DNA from: Lactonifactor sp050944855
Lineage (GTDB): Bacteria; Bacillota; Clostridia; Lachnospirales; Lachnospiraceae
Direction: 5' to 3'
DNA: 64,000 nucleotides
Assembly (NCBI GenBank): GCA_050944855.1
Contig: JBMNRU010000015.1
Coordinates: 1-64,000 of the forward strand
The stretch's first letter is position 1. Each line of letters starts with the position of its first letter. A model generated the notes under the pieces. That model ran no database searches. It was not told the DNA's origin and saw nothing but the letters and a program-made list of their open reading frames with translations. The position numbers and the translations under genes were made by a program. This document shows positions 41,140-50,700 of this stretch, piece by piece.

Positions 41140-42540
41140 TTAGAACGGCCCAAGATTGATGGAACATGCAACAATAATCATTACAAACTGCATAATCAGA
41201 TAAATACCAAATAATGGCGCAAAGAACTTATACCATTTGTTCATCTGGATACCTGCAATGGCTGTAGAAATTGCTACAGATGTCGGCCAGAACATGTTAG
41301 AGAATCCATCACCAAACTGGAAGGCTACGACTGCAATCTGTCTGTTAATACCTAAGGTATCAGCCAATGGAGCCATGATCGGCATAGAAGTAACCGCCTG
41401 ACCACTTCCTGATGGAATAAAGAAGTTAAGCAGGTTCTGAATCAATACCATTGCGCAGGCTGCGATATTCTTTGGCAGTGTAGTTAAACCAGAAGACAGA
41501 TAATATACTACACTGTCTACAATATGTCCGTCCTGCATAACGATCAGGATCGCTCTGGCAATACCAATGATGATCAATGCCTGTAAAATATCTTTATAAA
41601 TTTCTACTACTACACGACAGGTTTCACTTGGTCCCATGCCGTTGATAAATCCAACGATAAACATACTGATAATGAAGACAGCTGTGATCTCATTGAAATA
41701 CCATCCATGAGTGATAGCGCCCCATACAAACAATGCAATACTGCCAACCATAACCAGCAGAGAAGCTGCGGCCTGTTTTGTCATAGGTGTATTTAATAAT
41801 TCATCTCGGTTGGATGTCTGTAAATGAGAGAAATCATCCCCATATGTATAACTCTTGGTAGGGTCTTTTCTTATTTTTGCTGCATAACGCAGACAGAAGA
41901 TCATAAATACACCGGTAAAAAGGAAATAACATACAACTCTGAATCCCATACCGGAGAATAACGGTAATTCTGCGATAGACTGTGCGATTGCTGTTGTATA
42001 TGGGTTAATGAATGCCGCTGCATAACCGGTAGCAACAGAACCCATAACGATTACTACACCAAGAAGAGCATCATATCCAAGGGAGAGCATAATACCCATT
42101 ACTACCGGGATAAATCCATATGCCTCTTCGAACATACCCCAAGATGCACCCATAAGTGAAAAGATGATAACAAGAACCGGGATCATCAGGAAATCTTTTC
42201 CTTTTAACAGTCTCAGTAAGGATCCCACACCTGCATTCAATGCGCCTACATGGATAAACAATACCATATATCCATAGGAGATCAAACCGAAGAAAATGAT
42301 GGAGGAAGCATCCACCATACCACTGAGGATAGATTGGAACATTTTAAATAATCCAATCGGATTCGCTTCCACTGCATGATAACTGCCAGCTACTACTACA
42401 CTTCTTCCCGTTGCTTCGTGAATCATTCGGTCATATTCACCTGCCGGAATGATCCATGTCATGATAGTTGCTAAAAGTAAAATCGCACCAATGATCAAAA
42501 AACCATGGGGCATGGTAAAACCTTTTTTCGTTTTTTCCAT
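41140..42540 (-). CDS. YfcC/DcuC-type carrier
   Basis: A 466-aa membrane protein with about twelve helices of the YfcC family (ion transporter superfamily with DcuC and ArcD). Typical parts are WIIPAGEYDR near the N terminus, SWGMFEEAYGFIPVVMGIM, and FFIPSGSGQAVTSMPIMAPLAD near the C terminus. Family members move dicarboxylates, basic amino acids or peptides. Next to two M20 amidohydrolases, it may import the N-acyl amino acid or peptide they cut; substrate is inference. Ends at the terminator at 41048-41086. Confidence 0.85.
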   Translation of the reverse strand: MEKTKKGFTMPHGFLIIGAILLLATIMTWIIPAGEYDRMIHEATGRSVVVAGSYHAVEANPIGLFKMFQSILSGMVDASSIIFFGLISYGYMVLFIHVGALNAGVGSLLRLLKGKDFLMIPVLVIIFSLMGASWGMFEEAYGFIPVVMGIMLSLGYDALLGVVIVMGSVATGYAAAFINPYTTAIAQSIAELPLFSGMGFRVVCYFLFTGVFMIFCLRYAAKIRKDPTKSYTYGDDFSHLQTSNRDELLNTPMTKQAAASLLVMVGSIALFVWGAITHGWYFNEITAVFIISMFIVGFINGMGPSETCRVVVEIYKDILQALIIIGIARAILIVMQDGHIVDSVVYYLSSGLTTLPKNIAACAMVLIQNLLNFFIPSGSGQAVTSMPIMAPLADTLGINRQIAVVAFQFGDGFSNMFWPTSVAISTAIAGIQMNKWYKFFAPLFGIYLIMQFVMIIVACSINLGPF

Positions 42541-42579
42541 ATTATATACCTCTCTTTTTTCGTAACACGCTAACTCAAA

Positions 42580-43734
42580 TTACACCTTCCCCGCATCAAA
42601 TTCGGCTTTTATCTTCTCTAAAAGCTCCGGATCCGTCAACACTTGCAATCCGGTCAGGGCCAATAATTTTGTGCCTATAATCAAACGGTCCAGTCCATAA
42701 GGGGTCATTGTAGCCTCTTTGAACTCCTGGGTATGGATTCCGTATGGTTTCTCTGTTACTTTCATCATAGGCTGAAGCGTAGGAATCGCCTGACTCACAT
42801 TTCCCACATCACTGGATCCACCTCTGCATTCTGCATCCTCGTAGGTACCATATTCTTTCATGAGTCTTTCCATCACCGCCCCCAATGTATAATTATGACG
42901 CAAACCTTTACATACCGGTTCAAACCAGTCATACTCCAATTCACAGCCGGTTGCCAGCGCCGCTGCTTTCGCGCAGTTTACTACTTTTTCTACTACTTCT
43001 TCAAAATAATCCTGCTCTTTTGCGCGGAACTCCAGACGAACACGCCCTTTATCGGGAATGACGTTTGCTGCGTTTCCTGCTTCCAGAATAATACCGTGAA
43101 TTCTGGTGCCATCCCTCAGCTGCTGTCTTAAAGCATTGATATTACTGTATAACAGCACTACCGCATCCAGCGCATTGATTCCTTCGTCGGGATGTGCTCC
43201 CGCATGGGATGGTCTGCCGGTAAAGGTAAAATCCATACCCCCAATGGCAATCATCTCCGGGTACATCGTGGTCTCCCCACTGGGATGGATCATCATGGCC
43301 ACATCATATCCGTCAAACACCCCCTGATCCGTCAGATAGCTCTTGCCATCTCCCGTCTCTTCCGCAGGTGTACCGAATACGGCAATCTCTCCCTCTGCTT
43401 CATCCATTACCTGTGCCAGTGCTGCTGCCGCGCCGATGGACATAGATGCTATCATGTGATGTCCGCAGGCATGCCCGCATCCCGGAAGTGCATCGTACTC
43501 TGCCAAAAAAGCAATTCTGGGGCCGCTCCCCCGTTTCTTCACTGCCTTAAAGGCCGTTGCCATACCGGCATATTCTCGTTCTACCTGAAAACCTTCTTTT
43601 TCCAGCCAATCCGCCAGATACTTGCTGCTTTCGAATTCTTCCAAGGCAATCTCCGGATGTTCATATAACCAAGTTGCGACTTCTACTATTTTGCCGCGAT
43701 TCTGGTCTATCCATGTTAATACTGTCTCTTTCAT
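42580..43734 (-). CDS. M20D amidohydrolase, copy 1
   Basis: A 384-aa metal-dependent amidohydrolase of the M20D group (AbgB, hippurate hydrolase, IAA-amino-acid hydrolase relatives). Ligands are visible: Cys/His in GCGHACGHHMI, Glu pair in PAEETGDGKS, His in HPSGET and in GRPSHAGAHP, and the last His in YGIHTQEFKEA. It lies 39 bases before yfcC and is strongly similar over its whole length to the next gene. It likely releases amino acids from N-acyl or p-aminobenzoyl conjugates. Confidence 0.88.
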   Translation of the reverse strand: MKETVLTWIDQNRGKIVEVATWLYEHPEIALEEFESSKYLADWLEKEGFQVEREYAGMATAFKAVKKRGSGPRIAFLAEYDALPGCGHACGHHMIASMSIGAAAALAQVMDEAEGEIAVFGTPAEETGDGKSYLTDQGVFDGYDVAMMIHPSGETTMYPEMIAIGGMDFTFTGRPSHAGAHPDEGINALDAVVLLYSNINALRQQLRDGTRIHGIILEAGNAANVIPDKGRVRLEFRAKEQDYFEEVVEKVVNCAKAAALATGCELEYDWFEPVCKGLRHNYTLGAVMERLMKEYGTYEDAECRGGSSDVGNVSQAIPTLQPMMKVTEKPYGIHTQEFKEATMTPYGLDRLIIGTKLLALTGLQVLTDPELLEKIKAEFDAGKV

Positions 43735-43830
43735 TCCATCCCCCTTTGGTATTCCATTTTTTTGTTATTGAGACTAAATATCTAGTGTTTTTGTATTAAT
43801 CTCCGTTATCTGTTCTTTTTTAATAAATCT

Positions 43831-43859
43831 AGTATACCAGTTTATTGATTGTTTGTAAA
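43831..43859 (-). promoter_or_regulatory. Promoter of M20D copy 1
   Basis: On the minus strand TTTACA (43854-43859) and TATACT (43831-43836) are 17 bases apart. The -10 box lies in a CTGGTATACTAG near-palindrome. The same layout recurs at 45188-45216. Confidence 0.7.
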
Positions 43860-43934
43860 TACTTTATATAATTTTTATAGACATTTTTTATTTGATCCTA
43901 TGTATATAATATGCATTACGATATATGATACAAA

Positions 43935-45080
43935 TTATGTTTCAAACTCCGCTTTTATCCTGTGACGAAGCTCAGAATCTTTAAGTATCTCCATACCCGT
44001 TAATGCCAAGATCCGGACACCTATGATCATATGCTCTAACGCATAGGGAGTCATAGTAGCTTCTTTAAACTCCTGTGTATGCGGACCGAGCGGTTCTTCT
44101 GTCACCTTCAGCATCGGATGAATAGTAGGAATCTCCTGACTGACATTTCCCACATCAGTGGAACCTCCTCCTACATCCAGGGTTCCGTAAACGCCATACT
44201 CTTTCATGTACTTTTCCATCACCGCACCGAGAGTATGATTGTGACGCAGAACCTTGCTGATCGGCTCAAACCAGTCATATTCCAGTTCACATCCGGTGGC
44301 CAGCGCTGCCGCTTTTGCACAATTTACTACCTTTTGTGTGATCTCATCAAAGTAATCCTGATCGTCTGTTCTAAATTCCAATCTTACTTTTCCTTTGTCG
44401 GGAATAACATTGGCTGCCTCTCCTGCTTCCAGGATGATGCCATGGATCCTGGTACCGTCACGCAGCTGCTGGCGCAGGGCATTGATATTATTATAAAGCA
44501 ATACCACTGCATCTAATGCATTGATACCCTCATAAGGCAGCGCCCCTGCATGAGAGGCTCTTCCCGTAAAAACAAAATCCATGCCACTGACTGCATTCAT
44601 CTTCGGATACAATTCCGTGGCTCCACCGGGATGAATGATCATAGCTGCATCATATCCTTTAAACACTCCCTGATCCGTCAGATAGCTCTTGCCGTCTCCG
44701 GTCTCCTCCGCCGGAGTACCAAATACGGCAATCTCTCCTCCCACTTCATCCAGTATCTGCGACAGGGCTGCCGCTGCCCCCACTGACATGGCCGCTATCA
44801 TATGGTGTCCGCAGGCATGTCCGCATCCCGGAAGTGCATCATACTCTGCCAGATAAGCAATTCTGGGCCCTTCTCCCTGTTTTTTCACTGCTTTGAAAGC
44901 AGTAGGCACTCCTGCAAAAGCACGTTCTACCTGAAATCCTTCCCGCTCCAGCCAGTCAGCCAGATATTTACTGCTCTCCACTTCCTCCAACGCAATTTCG
45001 GGATGCTCGTACAGCCAGGTTGCGACTTCCACGATCTTGTCTCGATTTTCATCGATCCATCCGTTCACTTTTTCCCGCAT
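43935..45080 (-). CDS. M20D amidohydrolase, copy 2
   Basis: A 381-aa paralogue of the preceding gene with the same ligand set (GCGHACGHHMI, PAEETGDGKS, HPGGAT, GRASHAGALP, GPHTQEFKEA). By eye most residues are identical from end to end, with differences clustered around 125-165 and 290-320. The ATG at 45080 follows GAAAGGAGAG; the frame continues 14 codons upstream without support. Gene and promoter were probably duplicated together. It is the first gene of the M20-M20-yfcC series. Confidence 0.88.
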   Translation of the reverse strand: MREKVNGWIDENRDKIVEVATWLYEHPEIALEEVESSKYLADWLEREGFQVERAFAGVPTAFKAVKKQGEGPRIAYLAEYDALPGCGHACGHHMIAAMSVGAAAALSQILDEVGGEIAVFGTPAEETGDGKSYLTDQGVFKGYDAAMIIHPGGATELYPKMNAVSGMDFVFTGRASHAGALPYEGINALDAVVLLYNNINALRQQLRDGTRIHGIILEAGEAANVIPDKGKVRLEFRTDDQDYFDEITQKVVNCAKAAALATGCELEYDWFEPISKVLRHNHTLGAVMEKYMKEYGVYGTLDVGGGSTDVGNVSQEIPTIHPMLKVTEEPLGPHTQEFKEATMTPYALEHMIIGVRILALTGMEILKDSELRHRIKAEFET

Positions 45081-45187
45081 AACTCTCTCCTTTCTCTGTG
45101 TTCCCTTTGTCTGGTACACCAATTTTTATGATTTTATTGAGTATTTTTTATTATTTTCCTATTTGTTTCCGTTTTTCCCTGAAAACT

Positions 45188-45216
45188 AGTATACCACTTT
45201 ACATGATATTTGTAAA
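45188..45216 (-). promoter_or_regulatory. Promoter of M20D copy 2
   Basis: On the minus strand TTTACA (45211-45216) and TATACT (45188-45193) are 17 bases apart, with GTGGTATACTAG around the -10. It closely matches the copy 1 promoter. Confidence 0.7.
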
Positions 45217-45332
45217 CACTTTATAAACTTTTCCTTTCATATTCTAAAACATATTCTCCCCTGTTTTTTCATATGTGCTATAATACTGAAAAAGGATTCT
45301 CAACAACAAGAAAAGGGAAAGGATGACTACAT

Positions 45333-46292
45333 ATGAATAAGAAGATTCTCATACTGCTGCCTGTAGAAGAGCATCACAAAAGACAATTGGAAACCGCAGC
45401 CGGCAACGCTACGTTCCTCTATTCTTCCATATCGGAAGTTACCGAAGAGCTGGTGCAGGAAGCCAATGTCATCGTGGGCAACGTTCCTGCTCACCTCATA
45501 AAAGCTTCCAAAAACCTGGAGCTGCTCCAGTTAAATTCTGCGGGTACAGATGAATATATAATAGAAGGAATTCTTCATCCGAAGACGATCTTAACTAACG
45601 CATCCGGTGCTTACGGAAAAGCCGTCTCCGAACACACCTTTGCCATGGCTCTGGCGCTGACAAAGAAACTGCACTTATACCGGGATGACCAGTTTCAGGG
45701 TAGCTGGAACGACTATGGCCAGATTACTTCTCTTTCTGACGCCACGGTATTGATCATGGGACTGGGCGATATCGGCCTGTCTTTCGCCCGCCTGTGCAAA
45801 GCGATGGGAGCGCATACGATCGGTATAAAAAGAAGACATTCTGCATGTCCCGAGGGAGTAGACGAGCTGTATCTCACAGAAGAATTGTACAAAATTGTTC
45901 CTCATGCAGATATCATCGCCGCATTCCTTCCTCAGACTCCGGACACGGTACATATGTTTGACGACAAATTCTTTGCTTCTATGAAAAAAACCGCCGTCTT
46001 TTTAAATGCCGGAAGAGGATCCAGTGTGGATCAGGAAGCACTGCTCCGCGCACTGGAAAGCGGCCAGATCGGCGGAGCCGGCCTGGATGTAACGGATCCG
46101 GAGCCACTGCCTGCAGATCATCCATTATGGAAACAGCGCAATTGTCTGATCACGCCTCATATATCCGGAGGGTTCCACCTGCAGGAAACCTTTGAACAGA
46201 TTATCCGCATTGCTGCTGCAAACCTGGAACATTACCAAAAAGGCGAACCGTTTATAAATGTAATAGACTTTGCTACCGGTTATAGAAAATAA
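45333..46292 (+). CDS. D-2-hydroxyacid dehydrogenase
   Basis: A 319-aa NAD(P)-dependent oxidoreductase of the phosphoglycerate/lactate dehydrogenase family. The nucleotide-binding motif is GLGDIGLSFARL; LNAGRGSSVDQEAL holds the catalytic Arg region, and LDVTDPEPLPADHPLW with PHISGG supplies the Glu and His. GGAAAGG precedes the ATG; TATAAT at 45279-45284 is a likely -10. It is divergent from the M20 cluster and ends at a terminator. Substrate not evident. Confidence 0.9.
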   Translation: MNKKILILLPVEEHHKRQLETAAGNATFLYSSISEVTEELVQEANVIVGNVPAHLIKASKNLELLQLNSAGTDEYIIEGILHPKTILTNASGAYGKAVSEHTFAMALALTKKLHLYRDDQFQGSWNDYGQITSLSDATVLIMGLGDIGLSFARLCKAMGAHTIGIKRRHSACPEGVDELYLTEELYKIVPHADIIAAFLPQTPDTVHMFDDKFFASMKKTAVFLNAGRGSSVDQEALLRALESGQIGGAGLDVTDPEPLPADHPLWKQRNCLITPHISGGFHLQETFEQIIRIAAANLEHYQKGEPFINVIDFATGYRK

Positions 46293-46297
46293 AAGCA

Positions 46298-46354
46298 AAA
46301 AAGCAGCTGTCTTTTCTGCGGAACTCATCCCCGCTAAAAAAGATGCTGCTTTTT
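46298..46354. terminator. Bidirectional terminator
   Basis: AAAAAGCAGC and GCTGCTTTTT pair around a second stem (GCGG/CCGC, with A/T bases between them), with A/T flanks on both strands, between convergent genes. Confidence 0.75.
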
Positions 46355-46357
46355 CTA

Positions 46358-47284
46358 TTATAATAGGCCCAATAAAACCTTCCAGGTCCTTTTTCCTACA
46401 ATACCGTCAATCACCAAACGATATTGTTTTTGCAGTTCCATAACTGCCCGCTTTGTGCCGTTTCCAAAAATCCCATCGTAACCGCCGGTAACTCCGATCC
46501 GGAAATCATTGCCCAGACGTTCCTGCACCAGCCGGGTAATATTTCCCCGTGCTCCTTCTCTGAGCAGAGGACAGGCAGCTGCTGTGCGCGGCCCTGCTAT
46601 CCCATCTATCGGTCCCGGATCATATCCCTGCTTTTTCAATTCCTTTTGCAGACGCAGGATCCAGTCTCCGCCCGGATTGTTTTCCGGCAGATCAGTTTCA
46701 TGAAAATCCCTATAACTGATATCCCGGTCTACATTTCCCTGGATTCCGTTTACCCTTCCCTGGGCGGTATACTGCCAGATGGCCATATCATCCCGCATGG
46801 GCTGCTGTGTATATCTGGCATACCATAAAGAATAAGGAAGACGGTCAAACATACGGTTTAAATAATCCAAATTCGAATAATACATAGGTATATAACCGTT
46901 TGCCTGTACTTCTTCGCAAAATGCCCGCACCATTTCCGTTGCCAGTTCTCTGCCAATAGTAACCCCATTCTCCCGGGCAAATCGAATGGTATCGTATTCC
47001 AGGTCAAAACAAAGAGGATAGCTCACTTTCCACTTTGCGGCTTTTTCTATACAGTATCTGGCCTCCTGCCTTGCCATTTGCGTAGTGTAAGCATAAGAAA
47101 ACCAGTAAACTCCCAGCGCGATATTCTGCCCCTGGCACCCGGCTGCATTTCTCTCCCAATATCGATCCGTATTATTTTTGCCGTATCCGGCACGTATCAT
47201 GGCAAACTCCACGCCGTCCTGCTTTACTTTTGTCCAGTCAATTGTTCCCTGATGGTGACTTACGTCAATTCCCTGTTGCTTCAT
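46358..47284 (-). CDS. GH25 lysozyme with two peptidoglycan-binding repeats
   Basis: A 308-aa glycoside hydrolase family 25 muramidase: the catalytic domain (residues 1-190) begins GIDVSHHQGTIDW and has the catalytic acids in CFDLEYD; two peptidoglycan-binding repeats follow (QKELKKQGYDPGPIDGIAG and LQKQYRLVIDGIVGKRTW). There is no signal peptide, as in many phage endolysins. The ATG at 47284 follows AAAGGAATGATG; the longer frame runs into tRNA-Thr and is rejected. Only about 40 bases separate it from the tRNA terminator. It may be a prophage remnant. Confidence 0.85.
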   Translation of the reverse strand: MKQQGIDVSHHQGTIDWTKVKQDGVEFAMIRAGYGKNNTDRYWERNAAGCQGQNIALGVYWFSYAYTTQMARQEARYCIEKAAKWKVSYPLCFDLEYDTIRFARENGVTIGRELATEMVRAFCEEVQANGYIPMYYSNLDYLNRMFDRLPYSLWYARYTQQPMRDDMAIWQYTAQGRVNGIQGNVDRDISYRDFHETDLPENNPGGDWILRLQKELKKQGYDPGPIDGIAGPRTAAACPLLREGARGNITRLVQERLGNDFRIGVTGGYDGIFGNGTKRAVMELQKQYRLVIDGIVGKRTWKVLLGLL

Positions 47285-47332
47285 ATACATCATTCCTTTT
47301 TTTATTATCAGTATATGAAGAGCATAAAAAAA

Positions 47333-47358
47333 GAACCCTTGAAAATCTTCAAAGGCTC
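47333..47358 (-). terminator. Terminator after tRNA-Thr
   Basis: GAGCCTTTGAA pairs with TTCAAGGGTTC (G-U pairs included) and a run of seven T follows on the minus strand. Confidence 0.75.
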
Positions 47359-47365
47359 TTGCCAG

Positions 47366-47438
<73 letters not shown>

Positions 47439-47454
47439 TTAGCTAACAAACAGT

Positions 47455-47483
47455 ATACTATCAAAAAGCGAATTGTTTGTCAA
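47455..47483 (-). promoter_or_regulatory. tRNA-Thr promoter
   Basis: On the minus strand TTGACA (47478-47483) and TAGTAT (47455-47460) are 17 bases apart; the TGA of the -35 box is the sigH stop codon. Confidence 0.8.
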
Positions 47484-48091
47484 TATATTTTCTGTAAAAA
47501 TTCCCGTCCTTTCCCACGCATCCGCTGAATCGCATTGTCAATGGATTTGGGAGACTTCCCCAGTATTTCTGCAATTTCCGTATAATTCCTGCCCTCCAGA
47601 TACAAATCCATAACCTGCCGTTCCAACGGACTTAACCGCTCCCGGATCTTCTGCTGGACGATCTGCGCATTTTCCTTATCAATCACGATGCTTTCCGGAT
47701 CATCCTGCCACAACCGATGCATTCCATCCGCAGCATTTTCCGGATCTCTGCTGAGAGAAACATAGGTATTTAAAGGCTGATGTTTTTGTCGATTTGACAT
47801 CTGAATGGCACGATACAGCTGACGGTCAATACACAGATTCGCAAACGTAACAAAGGATGCCTTTTTTTCTTCACTATAATCACGAACGGCCTGAAACAGG
47901 CCAATCATGCCTTCCTGGATCAGATCATCCGTTTCTCCCCCCATAAGATACAGCGTATGGGCTTTTTTTCGCACCAGACTTTTATATTTATCGATCAGAT
48001 AAGGTTCTATCTCCCGATCTCCCTGCTGGCGCATACGGATCAATTCCTCATCCGGGTAATTATCATAATTCTTCAAACTAGAAAAGCACAT
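47480..48091 (-). CDS. sigH: RNA polymerase sigma factor SigH
   Basis: A 203-aa sigma-70 family factor of the SigH (Spo0H) class, which in Bacilli and Clostridia drives early sporulation and transition-phase genes. Region 2 is seen in DEELIRMRQQGDREIEPYLIDKYKSLVRKKA and DDLIQEGMIGLFQAVRDY, and region 4 in LSPLERQVMDLYLEGRNYTEIAEILGKSPKSIDNAIQRMR. It lies downstream of rlmB as in the Bacillus cysE-cysS-mrnC-rlmB-yacP-sigH block (yacP absent). Confidence 0.93.
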   Translation of the reverse strand: MCFSSLKNYDNYPDEELIRMRQQGDREIEPYLIDKYKSLVRKKAHTLYLMGGETDDLIQEGMIGLFQAVRDYSEEKKASFVTFANLCIDRQLYRAIQMSNRQKHQPLNTYVSLSRDPENAADGMHRLWQDDPESIVIDKENAQIVQQKIRERLSPLERQVMDLYLEGRNYTEIAEILGKSPKSIDNAIQRMRGKGREFLQKIY

Positions 48092-48110
48092 CCTTTCGCG
48101 CTTGCATTTG

Positions 48111-48887
48111 TTACATCATTCTCTGTCTGACGATTTCATAGGCGAGGATACCCGCTGCCACAGAAGCATTCAGAGAATCAATATCTCCTTTCATGGGAAT
48201 CGATGCTGTAAAATCGCATTTTTCCCGCACCAGCTTACTGACGCCGCTGCCTTCATTGCCGATCACCAGACCAATGGGGCCCTTCAAATCCAGCTGATAC
48301 ATGGTCGTACCGCCCATATCTGCGCACACAAACCACAGTCCTTCCTTTTTCAGCTGTTCAATCGTCGCTGCCATATTGGTAACTTTAGCAACTGGTGTAT
48401 AGTTTAACGCACCTGCGGAAGTTCTTGCTACCGTGGCCGTCAGACCTACGGCTCTCCTCTTCGGTATGATCACTCCATGGGCGCCTGCCAGATTGGCAGT
48501 TCGAATGATCGCTCCCAGGTTATGCGGATCTTCAATATTATCCAGCAAGAAAATGAAGGGGGCTTCGCCCTTTTCCCTGGCTCTTTCCAGAATATCCTCC
48601 ACCTCTGCATATTCGTAGGATGCCGTTATGGCAATCACACCCTGGTGTTTTCCTGTTTCGGAAAGCTGATCCAGGCGTTCTTTTTTCACAAAGTTTACAA
48701 TGGTATCCTGCTTTTTTGCCTCCCGGAGGATAGAACGAACGGGGCCATCCTGACACCCCTCCAGCACAAACAGCTTGTCAACACTGTGCCCGGAACGAAA
48801 GGCTTCCAGCACGGCATTTCTGCCTTCTGCTTTATTTTCCTGAAAAGATACCTCTTCCTGCATGTTATGATTCTTCTTTTCTCTCAT
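48111..48887 (-). CDS. rlmB: 23S rRNA 2'-O-methyltransferase RlmB-like
   Basis: A 258-aa SPOUT (TrmH/SpoU) methyltransferase using S-adenosylmethionine; RlmB methylates G2251 of 23S rRNA in E. coli. An N-terminal substrate-binding domain (EGRNAVLEAFRSG) is followed by the knotted domain with LDNIEDPHNLGAIIRTANLAGAHG, VIGNEGSGVSKL and SLNASVAAGI. The start overlaps the mrnC stop by 4 bases. Exact target base is inferred from the family. Confidence 0.93.
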   Translation of the reverse strand: MREKKNHNMQEEVSFQENKAEGRNAVLEAFRSGHSVDKLFVLEGCQDGPVRSILREAKKQDTIVNFVKKERLDQLSETGKHQGVIAITASYEYAEVEDILERAREKGEAPFIFLLDNIEDPHNLGAIIRTANLAGAHGVIIPKRRAVGLTATVARTSAGALNYTPVAKVTNMAATIEQLKKEGLWFVCADMGGTTMYQLDLKGPIGLVIGNEGSGVSKLVREKCDFTASIPMKGDIDSLNASVAAGILAYEIVRQRMM

Positions 48888-49309
48888 TTTGATCCCTTTT
48901 CTAATCCCACTTTTACCAGGTCAATGAGACGTTCCATCTGATCTGTCAGATACAGATATCCCATAACGGCTTCAAAACCTGTAGCTCTTCTGTAATCGGC
49001 CATCGACGCATTTTTCGCCATTGTGTAAGATTTGGCATTTCTGCCTCTTTTGTAGATACTTTCCTCTTCCGGTGTAAAATGCGGCTCCATCCACTGGATC
49101 ATGGCAGACTGAGCTCCTGCCTTTACCAGCTGGCTGGCCTGCCTGTGGAGTTTATTTACCGGCATATTGCCCCGCTCCACCAGAATGGTCCGTATCACCA
49201 GATCATAAATGGCATCACCGATATAAGCCAGCGTCAGGGGAGAGTACGTCCTGATGTCCGTCTCTCCCAGCGCAAACTGTTCCTTCAAATAAACTAAGCT
49301 CTTTTCCAT
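48884..49309 (-). CDS. mrnC: Mini-ribonuclease III
   Basis: MrnC is a half-length RNase III that trims the ends of 23S rRNA precursor. The 141-aa protein consists of the RNase III catalytic domain only (SPLTLAYIGDAIYDLVIRTILVERG, with the Asp at DAIYD, and KNASMADYRRATGFEAVMGYLYL). No RNA-binding domain, as expected. Overlaps cysS by 16 bases. Confidence 0.94.
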   Translation of the reverse strand: MEKSLVYLKEQFALGETDIRTYSPLTLAYIGDAIYDLVIRTILVERGNMPVNKLHRQASQLVKAGAQSAMIQWMEPHFTPEEESIYKRGRNAKSYTMAKNASMADYRRATGFEAVMGYLYLTDQMERLIDLVKVGLEKGSK

Positions 49310-50700
49310 TTAACACCTTCTCTGGTATCTTCCAGAATGATTCCCTGTGCTAATAACTGATCACGAATTTCATCTGCACGGGCAAAATTTTTCGCTTTTC
49401 TGGCTGCCTGACGTTCTTCGATCAGCGCTTCGATATCAGAATCCAGAATCTCTTCTTCTTTATCCACGATCAGCCCCAGTACATCACACAGGGTGAGGAT
49501 GGTTTCTAATACTTTCTGTGCAAAGGCTGCCGTACTGCTGCCATTTACATTATTGTTGGCAAATTTAACCAGTTCAAATACTGCTGCGATGGCATCTGCT
49601 GTATTAAAATCATCATCCATGGCATCTTCAAACTTATCCACATAGCTCTGTGCTTCTACTATAGCTGCTGCTTCTTCTTCCGTCATCTCTTCACCGGTTA
49701 CGGATTTCAACAGGAATTTCAGCTGATCCACTGCCGTAATAATACGCTCCAGAGCATTTTTAGAAGCTTCCATCAGCTCTGCACTGAAGTTCAGTGGGCT
49801 TCTGTAATGTGCACTCAGCATGAAGAAACGCAGGATCTGCAGATCGTATTTCTCGCCGATCTCTCTTACGGTAAAGAAGTTTCCTAAGGATTTTGACATT
49901 TTCCTGTTGTCAATGTTCAAAAATGCGTTGTGCAGCCAATATTTTGCAAACTGCTTGCCGTTGCAGCATTCACTCTGTGCAATCTCATTTTCATGATGCG
50001 GGAATATCAGATCCTCACCGCCGGCATGAATGTCAATTTCTTCGCCCAGATATCTTTTAGACATAACAGAGCACTCAATATGCCAGCCCGGACGGCCATC
50101 GCTCCATGGAGACGGCCAGGAAGGTTCTCCTTCTTTTTTCGGTTTCCACAATACGAAATCCAGGGGATCTTCCTTCTGATCTTCACCGGACACCTGCAGA
50201 GCCCGGAAACCGGACTGCAGATCATCCAGATTCTTGTGTGATAACTTTCCATATTCTTTAAACTGTTTTACACGGAAATATACCGTACCGTTTACTTCAT
50301 AGGCAAATCCTTTTTCTATCAGAGTGGAAATCATCTCGATCATGCCGTCGATCTCCTGGGTTGCCAACGGATGCGTAGTAGCCGGTTTTACGTTCATATC
50401 TGCCATGTCCTTTTTGCACTCTGCAATATAGCGGGTAGATATTTCCTCAGAGCTTACGCCCTCTTCCAGCGCTTTTTTGATAATTTTATCATCCACATCC
50501 GTAAAATTGGATACGTAATTCACTTCATATCCTTTGTATTCCATATAACGGCGGGCTGTATCAAACACGATCATGGGTCTTGCGTTTCCAATGTGAATAA
50601 AATTGTACACGGTCGGGCCGCAGACATACATCTTAACTTTTCCTTCTTCTAATGGCACAAACTCTTCTTTTCTCTTTGTCAGGGTATTATACACTTTCAT
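49294..50700 (-). CDS. cysS: Cysteine-tRNA ligase
   Basis: CysRS (468 aa) charges tRNA-Cys. It has the HIGH motif in YNFIHIGNARP, zinc ligands C in VCGPTVYN and GWHIECSVM plus HHENE, and KMSKSLGN. Its start overlaps cysE by 14 bases; its ribosome site is inside the end of cysE. Controlled with cysE by a Cys-specific T-box, so uncharged tRNA-Cys raises production of both. Confidence 0.97.
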   Translation of the reverse strand: MKVYNTLTKRKEEFVPLEEGKVKMYVCGPTVYNFIHIGNARPMIVFDTARRYMEYKGYEVNYVSNFTDVDDKIIKKALEEGVSSEEISTRYIAECKKDMADMNVKPATTHPLATQEIDGMIEMISTLIEKGFAYEVNGTVYFRVKQFKEYGKLSHKNLDDLQSGFRALQVSGEDQKEDPLDFVLWKPKKEGEPSWPSPWSDGRPGWHIECSVMSKRYLGEEIDIHAGGEDLIFPHHENEIAQSECCNGKQFAKYWLHNAFLNIDNRKMSKSLGNFFTVREIGEKYDLQILRFFMLSAHYRSPLNFSAELMEASKNALERIITAVDQLKFLLKSVTGEEMTEEEAAAIVEAQSYVDKFEDAMDDDFNTADAIAAVFELVKFANNNVNGSSTAAFAQKVLETILTLCDVLGLIVDKEEEILDSDIEALIEERQAARKAKNFARADEIRDQLLAQGIILEDTREGVKWKRA

